Positions 12,308-24,074 are shown, counted from the first letter of the stretch. The stretch is 64,000 nt of DNA from Siphonodentalium dalli (GCA_032622095.1 CP136061.1:89832983-89896982); one strand, 5' to 3'. Notes: generated from the letters alone by a model not told the origin. A program made the numbers and translations.

Positions 12308-13133
12308 ATCGTTCATATGATGGGTGTGAAGACGATTGGTTGTCGATGATGCTATATTATATACAAATTGGGTTAACTTATTAGTTTTACTAGAATGATA
12401 TCAAGTGCGTATGCCAGTGGCAAAAACCATCAAAGTAAATTACAAAATACCGACACAATTAAATAAAAGAAACGCGATCATTGGTTAGTCTTTGATTAAC
12501 AATGTGTCAATGTGAACATGCCCTTAGCGACTGATCTACAGACTTCGGGAACATATCAAAATGTCTATTGCGTTGAGAATGAGAAAGCTTGTTTTCCCAG
12601 TTAATTAATAAGGCATTTTAATAATCCATGTTTCCACATTCACATTTTCAGTGCAATTGTTTTTCAATTGAACCACGCGCTCGACTGTTTGGCTGGACAT
12701 GATTTATATGCACCAGGATCTTTCGAAAATGTTTTGAACTTTCCAGAAATATGTTCGCACCTCAGTCACTGCGAAAAAAATTATTCCGAACGCATCTTTT
12801 AGACTTGATCTCAACTCATTTCCTCGAGTTTCAAGTTACATAAAATAGGCATCTAATGGGCATGTACTGTTGCCCACGTTTGTTTTACATGCAGTATATA
12901 TATTTATAATAATAAAACACGAAGTTGTTGGCAGATGGAATGGTTTAGCCTGTCCATGTAATACGAGTCTCAGTTGTCTGGACATCGACGCAATCATGTC
13001 TGGTGTTTTGCGCGCCCATGTAGCTTGTGACGTCGTGATGTGCGTTGTGACATCATGGCGTCTTGATCAGTTTCCAGATAACAATGCAAATTAAGTATAT
13101 ATGTGGATTTAAATTACAATTGATGCAACCATT
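12308..13133. other. Unassigned DNA
   Basis: No gene or repeat recognised. The 74-codon frame at 12870-13094 has no domain. Confidence 0.4.
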
Positions 13134-13659
13134 TCATATTATTACCACTTTATAGGGCGTTCTCTAGGCCATTGATAATGTTTTTCGGGGCGTTCCAAAT
13201 AGCGTATTCTTACCAAAACAGCGGGCCGATAATGAGAAGCCTAGTTCAATATCGGCCCGCCGCCCGGAAACTATAGATCACATTTATTATCGCGAGAGTT
13301 ACGTCCCTTCAACTTCCGATATGGCGTGCTTATTTCAAGAAAATAATGGGAAGATGTATCCGATTTCCTCGACACTATATAGTGGTTTTATGATTGGAAT
13401 TCACGCTATATGATTGAATTATTGTATCAAGCGTAAGTATGCATTGATAATTTTAGCTGTCAACCTCTCATTGGTTGTTACTCGTCTCCAATAATGGGTT
13501 TTCCCCTGTCCTATTTTCGAGACTCTGTCAGCTGGTCAGTCTGTGTGAGCTGACAAGTCAAATGGTATCAAATTTAAATGTTCTTGAAAATATTTCTCTC
13601 TTAATCTACTTCATTATTCCACTAAATCCTCAAATGGGTCAAATGTCCAAAACTGTGCT

Positions 13660-13857
13660 AATATAACAATAACATGATTTTTGAGGGCGTTATGGTTTAT
13701 TAACGGCCCGGCTGGAATGATTAACAGCCCAAGGGCCTATTAGCGGCCCGAGACGAAGTCGAGGGACGCTAATAGGCCCGAGGGCTGTTAATCATTCCAG
13801 AGGGCCGTTAACAAACCATAATGCCCGAAAAATATCATGTTATTACTATTATTTCCA
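13660..13857. repeat. Large palindrome downstream of the recombinase gene
   Basis: A near-perfect hairpin of about 90-bp arms: GGTTTATTAACGGCCC, GGAATGATTAACAGCCC and GGGCCTATTAGCG in order, then the same text in reverse around a centre near 13755 (GACGAAGTC). It ends about 150 bp from the recombinase stop codon. The entire palindrome recurs, reverse complemented, at 15922-16119. Confidence 0.92.
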
Positions 13858-14010
13858 CACACTATCATTATGTAAGTGTCGTACCCCGGCAAGTTCAAAT
13901 ATTACACAACATCTCTAAATTAACACAATTTAATCAAAATATAGAATAGTATTCAATATCATCAACATTTGATCACAATACTTTAATTGTTCTATGGAGT
14001 TTCAGTCAAT

Positions 14011-15459
14011 TCACTTCTCTACTCCATAATTGTAATTTATTGTGCACTGATGGACTGTAGCGCCAGCCATGAAATTGTGTGTTGTGTCCATTTGACGCTG
14101 GAATGAATTGTGAGTTGATGATGTTGAAGTTGGCACATCAATATTAAAAATAGTTCCAGGTGGTGCTGCTGCAGGAATGGTGATGATGCCGTCATCGGAC
14201 GATGTCAAGTTCATACATGTAGGTTGCGGTAAGGGTCCTAAGGGAATTATCTCGGTCTGGTCGGTAACCCCAATTATATTAGGATCCGTAGTTGTGTTTG
14301 ACGAAATAGTACTGGTGTCAATACTAAAGGCGCCCACGGCGAAATCATCATTGTCCGACAGTTCATAAATACCGGGATTGATGCTCATAGATGCATCATT
14401 TTGAGGGTTGATGCTCATGGATGCATTTAGAATGTTTGAACATTCACGTTTCTGCGCCGTCGATATATCCGTGATATAATGTTTCAGACTGGCAGTATTC
14501 TTGTGGTTCGTCACCGAAATTATACTCTCTGGATTTACCCCAGCCTGATACAACGTCGTTATTGTTGATGCCCTGACGCTGTGGCACGTGTAGACTTGTG
14601 AAAGACCGGCTTTTGTTGAAATCTTTTGCATCATATTTGATAAGGTGTTCTTCCCAAGGGGCTCGTTTCGAAACCAGTGCTCATTCGGTCCATATGTGTT
14701 CCTCGGTAGTTGAAAAAGTCTGGTGCATGTCGGGTTCTTTCTACTATAATACAATTTGAAAATTGCAACCCCATCGCCATACATTCTTTGGGTATTGTAG
14801 TCGATATTACGTTGTTTGTTGCCACCTTGGTGATTTTTAGTGACCTCCGTTTGCGCCATCTCAATATATTCCACTCCGTCAGAGTCCTGGCTTAAGGCGA
14901 ACGTTTCTGTCGTCATATGGGTCCATCCCTCCCTTCCACGTCTACCGAAACAGTAACACAAGTAGAACCATAGCGATTCTAGAAGAACATCTGGTGATGA
15001 ATCGTAGGTTGAAAAGTACCTGGACAATTTCTGCATGTCGGCGTCTCCAATGCTGGGCTTATGTTTCGGTTTTGGATTATTGCATTTGAAATACAATTTG
15101 CATCTGGCCTCAAACATTTTGTTGCTGCTAGAGAATTCTCTATCCTTAATGATGTTTATTGGTCGGCTTATGGGCGCGGATATAATATGCCTGTGAATTG
15201 CTGCCCGTAAACATGTCAAAGTGCTCGGTGTGAGAGAACTGCCGGATTTCTTCGGTTTAACTTCTGCATAAAATTTTCTCAACAGGTCATTTAGATTATC
15301 TGTTGATATTGAAGAGAAATCACAACTTTTGCTTCTTTTTTTAAGCCAGTCTTCGAAGCGTCTCACTCCATAAATTGTTGATCGAGATGTGCTATCCGGT
15401 CTAGCACTATTTTCAAGAAAATTTAGTTGATTTTCGTCTAATTCACTGGATTGAGACAT
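14011..15459 (-). CDS. Crypton/DUF3504-type tyrosine recombinase, intact
   Basis: A single-exon frame encodes 482 residues from the ATG at 15459, which has A at -3. Upstream in frame only non-ATG codons remain. Residues 20-100 form the helical DNA-binding part (SRSTIYGVRRFEDWLKKR), as in phage-integrase-fold proteins. The catalytic domain keeps the tyrosine-recombinase set: arginine in YCFGRRGRE (R173/R174/R176), a probable lysine in TEVTKN (K208), HSVR (H293, R296), TNH (H319) and the nucleophile in SLKHY (Y328). The block PLGKNTLSNMMQKISTKAGL matches the C-terminal DUF3504 domain of KCTD1/QRICH1/ZMYM-type proteins, which are domesticated Cryptons. The C-terminus after about 340 is low complexity, with the heptad-like NASMSINP written twice. 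Such enzymes cut and rejoin DNA through a 3'-phosphotyrosine. No frameshift or missing catalytic residue is visible, so the gene is either recently active or under selection. An ATTAAA signal (complement of 13982-13987) lies just after the stop. Uncertain: true element versus domesticated gene. Confidence 0.9.
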   Translation of the reverse strand: MSQSSELDENQLNFLENSARPDSTSRSTIYGVRRFEDWLKKRSKSCDFSSISTDNLNDLLRKFYAEVKPKKSGSSLTPSTLTCLRAAIHRHIISAPISRPINIIKDREFSSSNKMFEARCKLYFKCNNPKPKHKPSIGDADMQKLSRYFSTYDSSPDVLLESLWFYLCYCFGRRGREGWTHMTTETFALSQDSDGVEYIEMAQTEVTKNHQGGNKQRNIDYNTQRMYGDGVAIFKLYYSRKNPTCTRLFQLPRNTYGPNEHWFRNEPLGKNTLSNMMQKISTKAGLSQVYTCHSVRASTITTLYQAGVNPESIISVTNHKNTASLKHYITDISTAQKRECSNILNASMSINPQNDASMSINPGIYELSDNDDFAVGAFSIDTSTISSNTTTDPNIIGVTDQTEIIPLGPLPQPTCMNLTSSDDGIITIPAAAPPGTIFNIDVPTSTSSTHNSFQRQMDTTHNFMAGATVHQCTINYNYGVEK

Positions 15460-15897
15460 TTTTTTTAATTTTAATATCAAATACGCATGGATCGTCTGGT
15501 TTGTATGCAAACAATTATCACGTGATCAAAACAAAAATCATGTGACCAAAATACATCGGAATTAGGCAAAATATCACCGGCATCTGAGACCAAATAACTC
15601 GCGTAATAATGCTTAAATTGAAATAATATATACCTGTGTTTACCTTAGGATACCATTTAGTTAGGTATGTGTTCTATGTAACACATGACAATCGGGTATT
15701 TCTTCGTTAAAAAGCTTTATTAGAATAAAGAAATTCCGAAAAATTCATCGGAAGTTTGGTCACGTGACGTGTCGGGCCATCTCGTGCTAACGACGATCAA
15801 ATTCCATTAGCGCCCTAGGGCCATAATGAACTTACATATTCACGTAATTTAGTTAGTGTTATGGGATTTTATCGCAGGATAAAACGTCATTAATATT
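15460..15897. other. 5' flank of the recombinase gene
   Basis: AT-rich DNA with no other gene. Two TCACGTGA-like or ATCACGTGATC boxes occur (15517-15526 and 15759-15766), which are candidate E-boxes. They are offered only as possible promoter elements for the minus-strand gene. Confidence 0.3.
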
Positions 15898-15921
15898 CTA
15901 GAGAACGCCCTTATAGGTGGA

Positions 15922-16119
15922 AATAATAATAGTAATAACATGATTTTTGAGGGCATTATGGTTTATTAACGGCCCTCTGGAATGATTAACAGCCCTCGGG
16001 CCTATTAGCGTCCCTCGACTTCGTCTCGGGCCGCTAATAGGCCCTTGGGCTGTTAATCATTCCAGCCGGGCCGTTAATAAACCATAACGCCCTCAAAAAT
16101 CATGTTATTGTTATATTAA
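15922..16119. repeat. Large palindrome upstream of the recombinase gene, inverted partner of 13660-13857
   Basis: This is the reverse complement of the palindrome at 13660-13857, with a few substitutions, and extends to the same outer text (TTGTTATATTA). It lies about 460 bp upstream of the recombinase start. The two palindromes form an outer inverted pair spanning 2.46 kb. Both also share the inner edge CATGTTATTACTATTATTTC read toward the gene. Confidence 0.92.
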
Positions 16120-16676
16120 TAGCGCGTGTTCATTTTTTACAGTATGTACTTCCGGTATGACGTAACATATTCACGGAAGGAAGGATAAACAGACATCCGA
16201 GCCGAAAACATTACTTGCGTCCAGCATGGACTGGCGCAAGTAATGACTAATTTTAAAGTTTCCAAATTCCACTGCAGAAAAAACGTCACAGGGATAGCGA
16301 ACTGCACTACCTGACACATTTATTCTGGTCTGAATATGTTTATTACATTTTTCAGGATTTCCACCCTATAGCTCGATCAGTAGCTCAATGTTTATTTGCG
16401 ACACTGCTAACTTAGTAACTATAGTCTAGCTTAGAGTATTACTTCATAGCCTAGGCAAAACTGGCAGTAAAAATAATGAGGCGACTTCATTTGAGCAAGC
16501 TTTAGGCCGACTTCTCTTGGAGCCGACTTTGTTATGCCTTATCTAAGTCTTATTGGCCGACAACACTTGTCCAGGTGGGTGCAGTAGGCTGTCCGATCGA
16601 GCGGCAACATTAATTGCTGACCGTGTACACGTCTCAGTGTGTGCAGTGACAGTGTATATGTTAAACTTTAAAGAAC
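16120..16676. other. Unassigned DNA
   Basis: No gene recognised. The phrase GGCCGACTT or GCCGACT recurs between 16480 and 16535. Confidence 0.4.
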
Positions 16677-17716
16677 GCTACTGGAGTGGAGTCACTACCG
16701 GTACAGGGTCATAAAGTTACTCGGCCGTGGTAGCACCTGGACCAATGCGTCTATAACCATAATTACATGGTTCCTGCACTGAAATATCTACATACTTCTC
16801 CACTGACTTCAGATACTGATTTAATCATTATCAATTACTGCCAATACTGGGTAAACTGTCACTGTGTAAATCAGTAAATAAATGTTTTATAAATTACAAT
16901 TTACAATTACATATTTAATTTAGTCTTAGAAGCAGTAAACGCCTATATAGTTATATATGCATAAAAAATTATGATATAAAAAATAAATGTCACTGGTTTA
17001 CTGCTGTTGGGGTCTCAACCTTCTGATATAGAACCTGAGGTGAATAAAATCGTGCAGTTCACTTTTGTTGAACGTCTGTGTTCGCGGTTTGAGATTGCAA
17101 CGAAACTGCCAGGGAGACACGTGATCTCGTTCTAATTTCGTCATTGATATACCACATAAAACGCGTTCCTCGGTATGCCTTTAATGTCGAGTCAACAATC
17201 GTTTAAAAAATCAATGCTTTGCAAAACATAGTTAGATATGCATTTAGTGGTTGAACTGAACAATAATCTGTTTGCGACTAGTCACCATAGTATTCAAATG
17301 TTATGTGCACGGCACTTCACTGCACGCAATCTAATTTGAAATGCGGGGTGAGATTACACACTTTTGTGATTACCTTAAAATTTTGCAACACAATCGCGCG
17401 CACCTGCAAAACGAAATAAGGCAACTTAAAGTTAACGCGTGATAAGCTGTTTTGTCTTCCTCCCGGCTTTAAGAAACATTCTCCGATCTGTGTAATTAAC
17501 GACAAATTAAAGGTTACAGTGTTCCTTTGGTTAGTCTTAAATGATTGCAATAGTTCAACGTCAAATTGATAAACTATGGAATTGTTGTTGTTGTTGTTGT
17601 TGTTGTTCTGTCTCACTCACAGTGTCTGTTTGTAGATATTGCAGTGCAGGAACCTTTCGGTCCAGGTGCTACCACGGTCGAGTAACTTTATAACCCTGTG
17701 GTGACTCCAGTAGCAT
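16677..17716. mobile_element. Inverted-repeat-bounded element of about 1.04 kb
   Basis: Bases 16677-16742 and 17656-17716 are inverted copies (CTCGGCCGTGGTAGCACCTG against CAGGTGCTACCACGGTCGAG, continuing through the ATAAAGTTAC / GTAACTTTAT block). The 0.9 kb between them carries no recognisable ORF. The right terminus abuts the 1.09 kb inverted repeat that begins at 17731. Confidence 0.7.
17582..17608 (+). repeat. TTG trinucleotide microsatellite
   Basis: About eight TTG units, read as polyasparagine on the minus strand. Confidence 0.95.
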
Positions 17717-17730
17717 TCATTAACGTGCAC

Positions 17731-18817
17731 ACCACAGAAATTGGAATCACTGACCTTTATGCAATTTTTTGAGATTTTTTTGGAGTTATACTTATAGGCA
17801 TTAGGGTTCAGAAGAATGGCAGGTAATTTTCTGGAGATTCCTCCACCACCATTCACTTCGACCCGTGAATTGTAACAACAAAAGCATAAATCTCAGGGTT
17901 TTCGGCATATATAGTTAGAAAAAGCATTGATCTACAATCTTACCGCGAGCATAGCATCTATTCGTTGATTTATTCCAGGTTTTATCGCACGTTAACAAAT
18001 ATTTTTCACCTGTTAGCTAGGTGGTGCCGCCGAAGATAGCCGGAACTCCTCGATTTGTCGTCGGCAAATCGAAAAATCGGGTAGTACGAAAACTGGTATT
18101 CGGAGCCGGAACATTGTTATCGGTCAAAACAATCAGCCCACGACAAAGGTCTATTAAAAGTATCAGGTTCTGCCTTCCCAGCTGGTCCATTAAGCATTGT
18201 TTCATTGTGTAATATGGTCATTTGAGTGTTAAACAGAATAAAATGTCAAGAAAGGGATTTTGGTGTCATTAGACGCAGAATAACACATCCAAACTATCCA
18301 GAAATTCAAGTTGGCGTTCAACATAGCCACCGAAACTAATAAGTAGCTAGGGCAAATTACTCACAAAGTCAAATTGACCAAACACGAATACAGTCTCGAT
18401 ATGGACATCTGATTGTTAACAATATGATTTGGGTGTGCATGGCTGAGAATGTGTCGACATTTCAAGATGGCTACCAAAATGGTCGTAGTAAATTGTCAAA
18501 ATTTGAGTGATATCAATATCAGTATGATTAAATAATTAGCCAGTACAATTTTCCAACGTATTGATTCCCATTTATCGGGACAACAATTTTTCAAACAAAG
18601 CAGTATCTTCGTTAGATTCAAACCTGCTAGTCACACACTAAGAGGGCATTTTGCAATTATGGCGAGCAATTAGCTTAATTGTTTTCAAACATGTACGGAA
18701 AAAACAGATGTCAATAGCTACGTGCAGACATGATTATCGATGAACGATTGCCAGTAAACATATGGTCCCGGTGGTTCATTCAGCAAATTGTGTAGCGCAA
18801 AAAATGCGTGATATGAC
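17731..18817 (+). repeat. Left arm of a 1.09 kb inverted repeat
   Basis: The reverse complement recurs at 21513-22590 with few differences. The mirrored 62-63 codon frames at 18017-18212 and 22112-22307 are simply the two arms read on opposite strands. There is no recognisable protein. Length and identity suggest a fairly recent inverted duplication or two insertions of one element. Confidence 0.9.
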
Positions 18818-20605
18818 ATACCAGCTGGCATGATGCTACGCTGAAACCAGGTAACATATTCTGATATATAATCACGCATAAGAGCGAATATTTCCCATTA
18901 CAATTCACACACAAGTCACACAACACCCACGTGCGCTTATATACTTTGAATTCTAGCTGGTTTATTTGCATCATACGCGTCACTTCATCCATAAGTGTAT
19001 TGTAAATGTAGCTGTGGATATAAAATCGATCTGACTATATACCTATCGTGTTCCCGGCCATTCAAGTGTACCCTCACAACAAGAGAACACTGTTTATTCG
19101 AGCGGGGATTATGTCCGTCTTTCCTGACGATGTATGATAATTACAACTCACATGGTCCCAATGAGGGAGTATTCACTCTTATTTGATGATTGATCTATAT
19201 AAATCGCCTATAAATACGAATATTCCCCTCCGCTCACCGCAACTTATAACCTGGGTAACTTTATAACAATTTCAGGAACCTGGGTAACTTTGTCTTTGTC
19301 ACAGAAAACCGACGAGAGTGTCTATTCAGCCTAACTCACGGCCCTATTGGACCCACCAGACCCGGTTATGTGGTTTTAGTGCTACAGGTCAAAGTTCGGG
19401 AGTAGCATTTCCATATATGGAAGTCATGAATATTCAAAATCACTAAAACCACGGAACCTGCGCTGGATGAATCTCTGAAACCATGGAACGGGACTGGGTG
19501 AATCCAATACGGCCGCGACTCAGTGGTCTCGCTTGTTGGACCAATTCCAATCAGCCTTCACGGAAAATAACACCTCACTGCCCGAACTAGACCAAACAAA
19601 ACCAGTCGACGCAATGGTCAAATCTGAGATCAGTATCGTCGATGTAACTGCATTGCTATGAAACATCAAACCCCATAAGGCCATGTGTCCTGATCTCATA
19701 TATACCGAACCAGATACTTAAAACGTGTGCCGAAGAAATTTGCCTATACCAGGCATATTCAACAAATAACTAAAGACAGAGTATCCAATAATGACCGTTA
19801 TGTTATGATGATCACCATAATCGGGAGGAATTCCTACCCAACGATCAATCAATCATAAAACTACAGCGTTGATTACTCCCTCAGTTATGGGTAGATGAAT
19901 GGTAATTGTGTAACATCACTGGAGATATTTATAAACATGTTTACAAAGTATTTCCTCAAGTTTGCAGTTCGGATGGTGCATGCGGATATACCTTATTGTT
20001 GCATGCACATGATTCAAATTGTTTTATCCGCCCATTGCACTATAGAAATAAAAGCATAGCAGATAGTTATTTCTATTCAGGAGCACACATGGCATGACAG
20101 TGTGGATCAAAATCTGGAAAAGCGTGATCTGGTCCAAATTATAGCCCGGTCTGTATGCAACACAACAACTAATGTTGACTACATATGGAAAATACTTCGA
20201 AAAGATGAACTTTGCGGAACTACACCAAATACCATTTATTTGGAGACATTTATTGTTTTAAATGGGCTAGCGGACCGTCAACGTTTTCATCATTTCAGCA
20301 ATCGAATGAGAAATTAAGTAGCCTTGATGTTTTCGGAACATATTGAGACGATTAACTATTATTGAAAGGGTCATCGGATACACATAAACTAAACAGTGGT
20401 TGTCTGAAAATCACCAGCGAACAATCGAATTACCCCACAGTGTAAATACGAAATAAACGTTTCAGATATAGCCGTGGTGGACTTTTCACCTTTAAAACGT
20501 TGCTGAAATTGTTAGTACTTAAAAATATAATACAGAGTAATACAAACATGTGCTGGTTCACACAGAATAACATATGCTTCGTGCACGAATGCAGATAGCA
20601 TATAA
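18818..20605. other. Spacer of the inverted repeat, part 1
   Basis: No gene recognised. Contains CCTGGGTAACTTT written twice (19250-19295) and the dispersed repeat fragment 19371-19435 that matches 269-331. ORFs of 63-71 codons here have no domain. Confidence 0.45.
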
Positions 20606-20672
20606 GGGCCAGCTCGCCCCAGGCCGTTTTTGGGGCGAGCTGGCCCACCTTTCAGGGGCGAGCTGGCCCGGG
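20606..20672. repeat. GGGCCAGCTCGCCCC motif cluster (left)
   Basis: Three copies: GGGCCAGCTCGCCCC, then two in reverse (GGGGCGAGCTGGCCC). The first and second form a tight hairpin around GTTTT. Further copies lie at 21451-21507 and 22786-22850, so this motif marks ends or subterminal repeats of a TIR family. Confidence 0.85.
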
Positions 20673-21397
20673 TATTACATTTGTATTAAAGTTGTAAATA
20701 AGTTAATATATATTAATATATTAATTTCTTAAGTTCAGATTATGATATATTTCAGAGTTATGTCCATCAATTTTGACATTTAGATTACTTTAGGCACGTT
20801 TGTTAGCAAAGATAATAGCCATGCAGTTTATCACACTAGTTGGTTTGAACGACGAACCGGCGAATTCATAAATAACAATAATGAACTGTTTTCACATTCT
20901 GGATATTAAAGTTTCTCTTATTCTCTGAGTTCATCTCACTATCTCTGGAGTTTGGGAACCCCTTTGAAGCCGTTATTATATCCCCATTCATATCCTATCA
21001 AAACAATAGAAGCAGGTTGTTTACACAGTAACCAATCGACTAATCACACCTCACACTTCAGTGGATGAGATGGCTTCAGTGTGATAGATAATCACTTGCA
21101 TATGCCGACCACATACCGTATATAAGCAGTGCAATATTTATCTGACATCATAACCACAAATATGTTCCATTGTATCTGCGAATATATACAACGGCAGTGG
21201 CTAGACTCAAGCACATTTTCGATCGAGGAATGGAGTATATTCCGACATGACGTTCGGACAAATAATGATCTCGAATGTGTGTATATTTAATTCAACATTC
21301 CAAATTCAATGATACACATCTTGGGTATCAGTTGACCGAATTGGGTATCACTTTGTATGGTATCACTTGACTCGGGTATCACTTGACTGTAAGCCAT
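20673..21397. other. Spacer of the inverted repeat, part 2
   Basis: No gene recognised. GGTATCA with TTGAC phrases recurs between 21325 and 21390, a minor short tandem repeat. Confidence 0.4.
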
Positions 21398-22902
21398 AGA
21401 AAGCAAGCAAAACGACCCCAAAACGACAACTTAAATAAGACATTATCCCTTGGGGCGAGCTGGCCCATGTCGACTGGGGCGAGCTGGCCCTGGGGCGAGT
21501 GGGCCCGTTTCCGTCATATCACGCATTTTTTGCGCTACACAATTTGCTGAATGAACCACCGGGACCATATGTTTACTGGCAATCGTTCATCGATAATCAT
21601 GTCTGCACGTAGCTATTGACATCTGTTTTTTTCGTACATGTTTGAAAACAATTAAGCTCATCGCTCGCCATAATTGCAAAATGCCCTCTTAGTGTGTGAC
21701 TAGCAGGTTTGAATCTAACGAAGATACTGCTTTGTTTGAAAAATTGTTGTCCCGATAAATGGGAATCAATACGTTGGAAAATTTTACTGGCTAATTATTT
21801 AATCATATTGATATCACTCAAATTTTGACAATTTTCGACGACCATTTTGGTAGCCATCTTGAAATGTCGACACATTCTCAGCCATGCACACCCAAATCAT
21901 ATTGTTAACAATCAGATGTCCATATCGAGACTGTATTCGTGTTTGGTCAATTTGACTTTGTGAGTAATTTGCCCTAGCTATTTATTAGTTTCGGTGGCTA
22001 TGTTGAACGCCAACTTGAATTTCTGGATAGTTTGGATGTGTTATTCTGCGTCTAATGACACCAAAATCCCTTTCTTGACATTTTATTCTGTTTAACACTC
22101 AAATGACCATATTACACAATGAAACAACGCTTAATGGACCAGCTGGGAAGGCAGAACCTGATACTTTTAATAGACCTTTGTCGTGGGCTGATTGTTTTGA
22201 CCGATAACAATGTTCCGGCTCCGAATACCAGTTTTCGTACTACCCGATTTTTCGATTTGCCGAAGACAAATCGAGGAGTTCCGGCTATCTTCGGCGGCAC
22301 CACCTAGCTAACAGGTGAAAAAAAATTGTTAACGTGCGATAAAACCTGGAATAAATCAATGAATAATAGATGCTATGCTCGCGGTAAGATTGTAGATCAA
22401 TGCTTTTTCTAACTATATATGCCGAAAACCCTGAGATTTATGCTTTTGTTGTTACAATTCACGGGTCGAAGTGAATGGTGGTGGAGGAATCTCCAGAAAA
22501 TTACCTGCCATTCTTTAGAACCCTAATGCCTATAACTCCAAAAAAATCTCAAAAAATTGCATAAAGGTCAGTGATTCCAATTTCTGTGGTGCACACACCG
22601 AGGCGTGTACATGGGTCAGCCATCAATGTCCGCGCCCGATCAGACAGCGTACTGCACCCACAACAACATACCTGGACAAATGTTGTAATGCCACTAATGA
22701 GGGAAGTCGGAATTTTATATTCGGATCTTTATTCAGTGATCTCGAATGAGACTTTTCAACCTGACAAACTTGGTTTCTGTCCGGAAATGGGCCAGCTCGC
22801 CCCAGGGCCAACTCGGTCCAGTCGACCCGGGCCAGCTCGCCCAAGGGATAATGTCTTATTTAAGTTGTTTGTCTTTGGTGTCTTTTTGCTTGCTTTCTCT
22901 CT
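21398..22902. mobile_element. TIR element of about 1.5 kb with motif-rich ends, containing the right repeat arm
   Basis: Bases 21398-21507 and 22786-22902 are inverted copies about 105 bp long. Reading inward they contain AAGCAAGCAAAA, CAACTTAAATAAGACATTAT and then CCCTTGGGCGAGCTGGCCC or its near variant, with three GGGCGAGCTGGCCC-type motifs per end. Most of the interior is the right arm of the 1.09 kb inverted repeat. No transposase is visible, and no target duplication was found. Confidence 0.72.
21513..22590 (-). repeat. Right arm of the 1.09 kb inverted repeat
   Basis: Reverse complement of 17731-18817. It lies wholly inside the TIR element at 21398-22902, whereas the left arm is not so bounded. 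The left arm may therefore be a truncated copy of the same element. Confidence 0.9.
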
Positions 22903-23160
22903 CCCTCTTTCTCCCCTCTCTCGCTCTAAGCCAAAGGGTTGTCGGGAGATAGATTGGATAGTTTTGTAGTAGTGATAATTATTTTTTCACTGATAACAAC
23001 AAGAATAAAAACATAAGAACATTTATATATATATAACACATGAACTTGAATGCATGAATATGACAAATTACGACAAATAAATTTAACGAACGAATATGAC
23101 AGAATGAATATGACGAATTTCGGTGAATTAATTCTGGACCCTTCGTCTGTCTTCTGTATC
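22903..23160. other. Unassigned DNA
   Basis: AT-rich, with the phrase GAATATGAC(A/G) repeated around 23055-23115. No gene. Confidence 0.4.
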
Positions 23161-23275
23161 ACAGAAGATAAATTGCATAATCGAGGTGACTAATAGCTGA
23201 ACATTACCAACTTTAACTGCCTTACTGGGGAACTTCAATCTGATCCTAGGCCTCCCATAGCAGTTAAAGGATTTA
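23161..23275 (+). repeat. Fragment of the CAAGCC foldback family interior
   Basis: CAGAAGATAAA, GCATAATCGAGGTGACTAAT, GGGGAACTTCAATCTGATC and CCTCCCATAGCAGTT occur in the same order as in the complete family members at 55345-55440 and 60838-60945. Confidence 0.8.
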
Positions 23276-24074
23276 TTCGGTCTAGAAACTACAAAACGCA
23301 ATCGGAAAGCCCTCCCTGTTGTGATTAAAATGATCCAAGTCCCATTCCGATCGCATAATAAATAACCCGTAAAATAAATAAATAATACCACCACCGGTAT
23401 TCGGAGATTTCCGTGACTAAACTACGAGTGACGTACTTGTGGGGAGCAAATTAAAAACACAGATTCGGAGCCGGAGTTTATTATGCAGACTACGATGACG
23501 TAATCGTAAGTCAGCCGATACAAAAATGCGGAGTCGTATGTGCGTGTGTGGTGTATAGATTACGTTACGCTTTGGCCGTTTATCTGGAATAGAAGACAAT
23601 AACTATGTGAATAAAGTAATTAATAGCGCCTAGAATGGTTGATGTTTTTGTAGCCATTAATAACATGCCGGCACGTGTCTGTTTTGGTAAATAGATGGCA
23701 GTAATTAGTGCTTCGATTGTCTCGCGTATTCACTCGGTGATTTGTAATCACTCAGTGACTATTCATCAGTGTCAGTCGCGAACTTGTTTGCACTCTAAAA
23801 TGCCACAAAGTTAATAGAAAGAACATTATCTCTCTGGTTATACATATATAAGAAGCGCCCAAATTTATATAAACACTGGGCTGAATAATGTTAACTCTAT
23901 TTAGGCGCTTTTGTTTTGTGTTTGTTTGTTGTTTTACTTTCGATATAAATATCCCGAGTATCTGTCATCTCCACATATTCCAAGGTGCCTAGTAGATGTA
24001 GTGTGTTCAGTTGTGGGCGGGCTAGCGATCCATTATTTAGTACCTCCAAAAAGACAACACAGTGCGTAATTTAG
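23276..24074. other. Unassigned DNA
   Basis: No gene recognised. AAGCGCCCAAA near 23866 and AGGCGCTTTT near 23904 could be a small inverted pair. Confidence 0.35.

Larger units (their letters stand above)
13134..15925. mobile_element. Putative Crypton-type element or its host repeat, bounded by inverted repeats
   Basis: Near-matching inverted termini surround the recombinase gene. On the left, 13134-13168 reads ATTATTACCAC then TAGGGCGTTCTCTAG. On the right, 15898-15925 reads CTAGAGAACGCCC then TATAGGTGGAAATAAT. Identity is about 25 of 30 positions, with weaker similarity inward (ATTGATAATG versus ATTAATGACG). Classic Cryptons lack terminal inverted repeats, so this may be a different host element, or the similarity may mark the edges of a derived non-canonical Crypton. 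I saw no target duplication. Confidence 0.5.

Noticed and set aside
15460-15510. N-terminal extension of the recombinase to 15510
   Set aside because: The extended frame has no ATG before 15459 on the minus strand, and the added codons encode AT-rich 5' flank.
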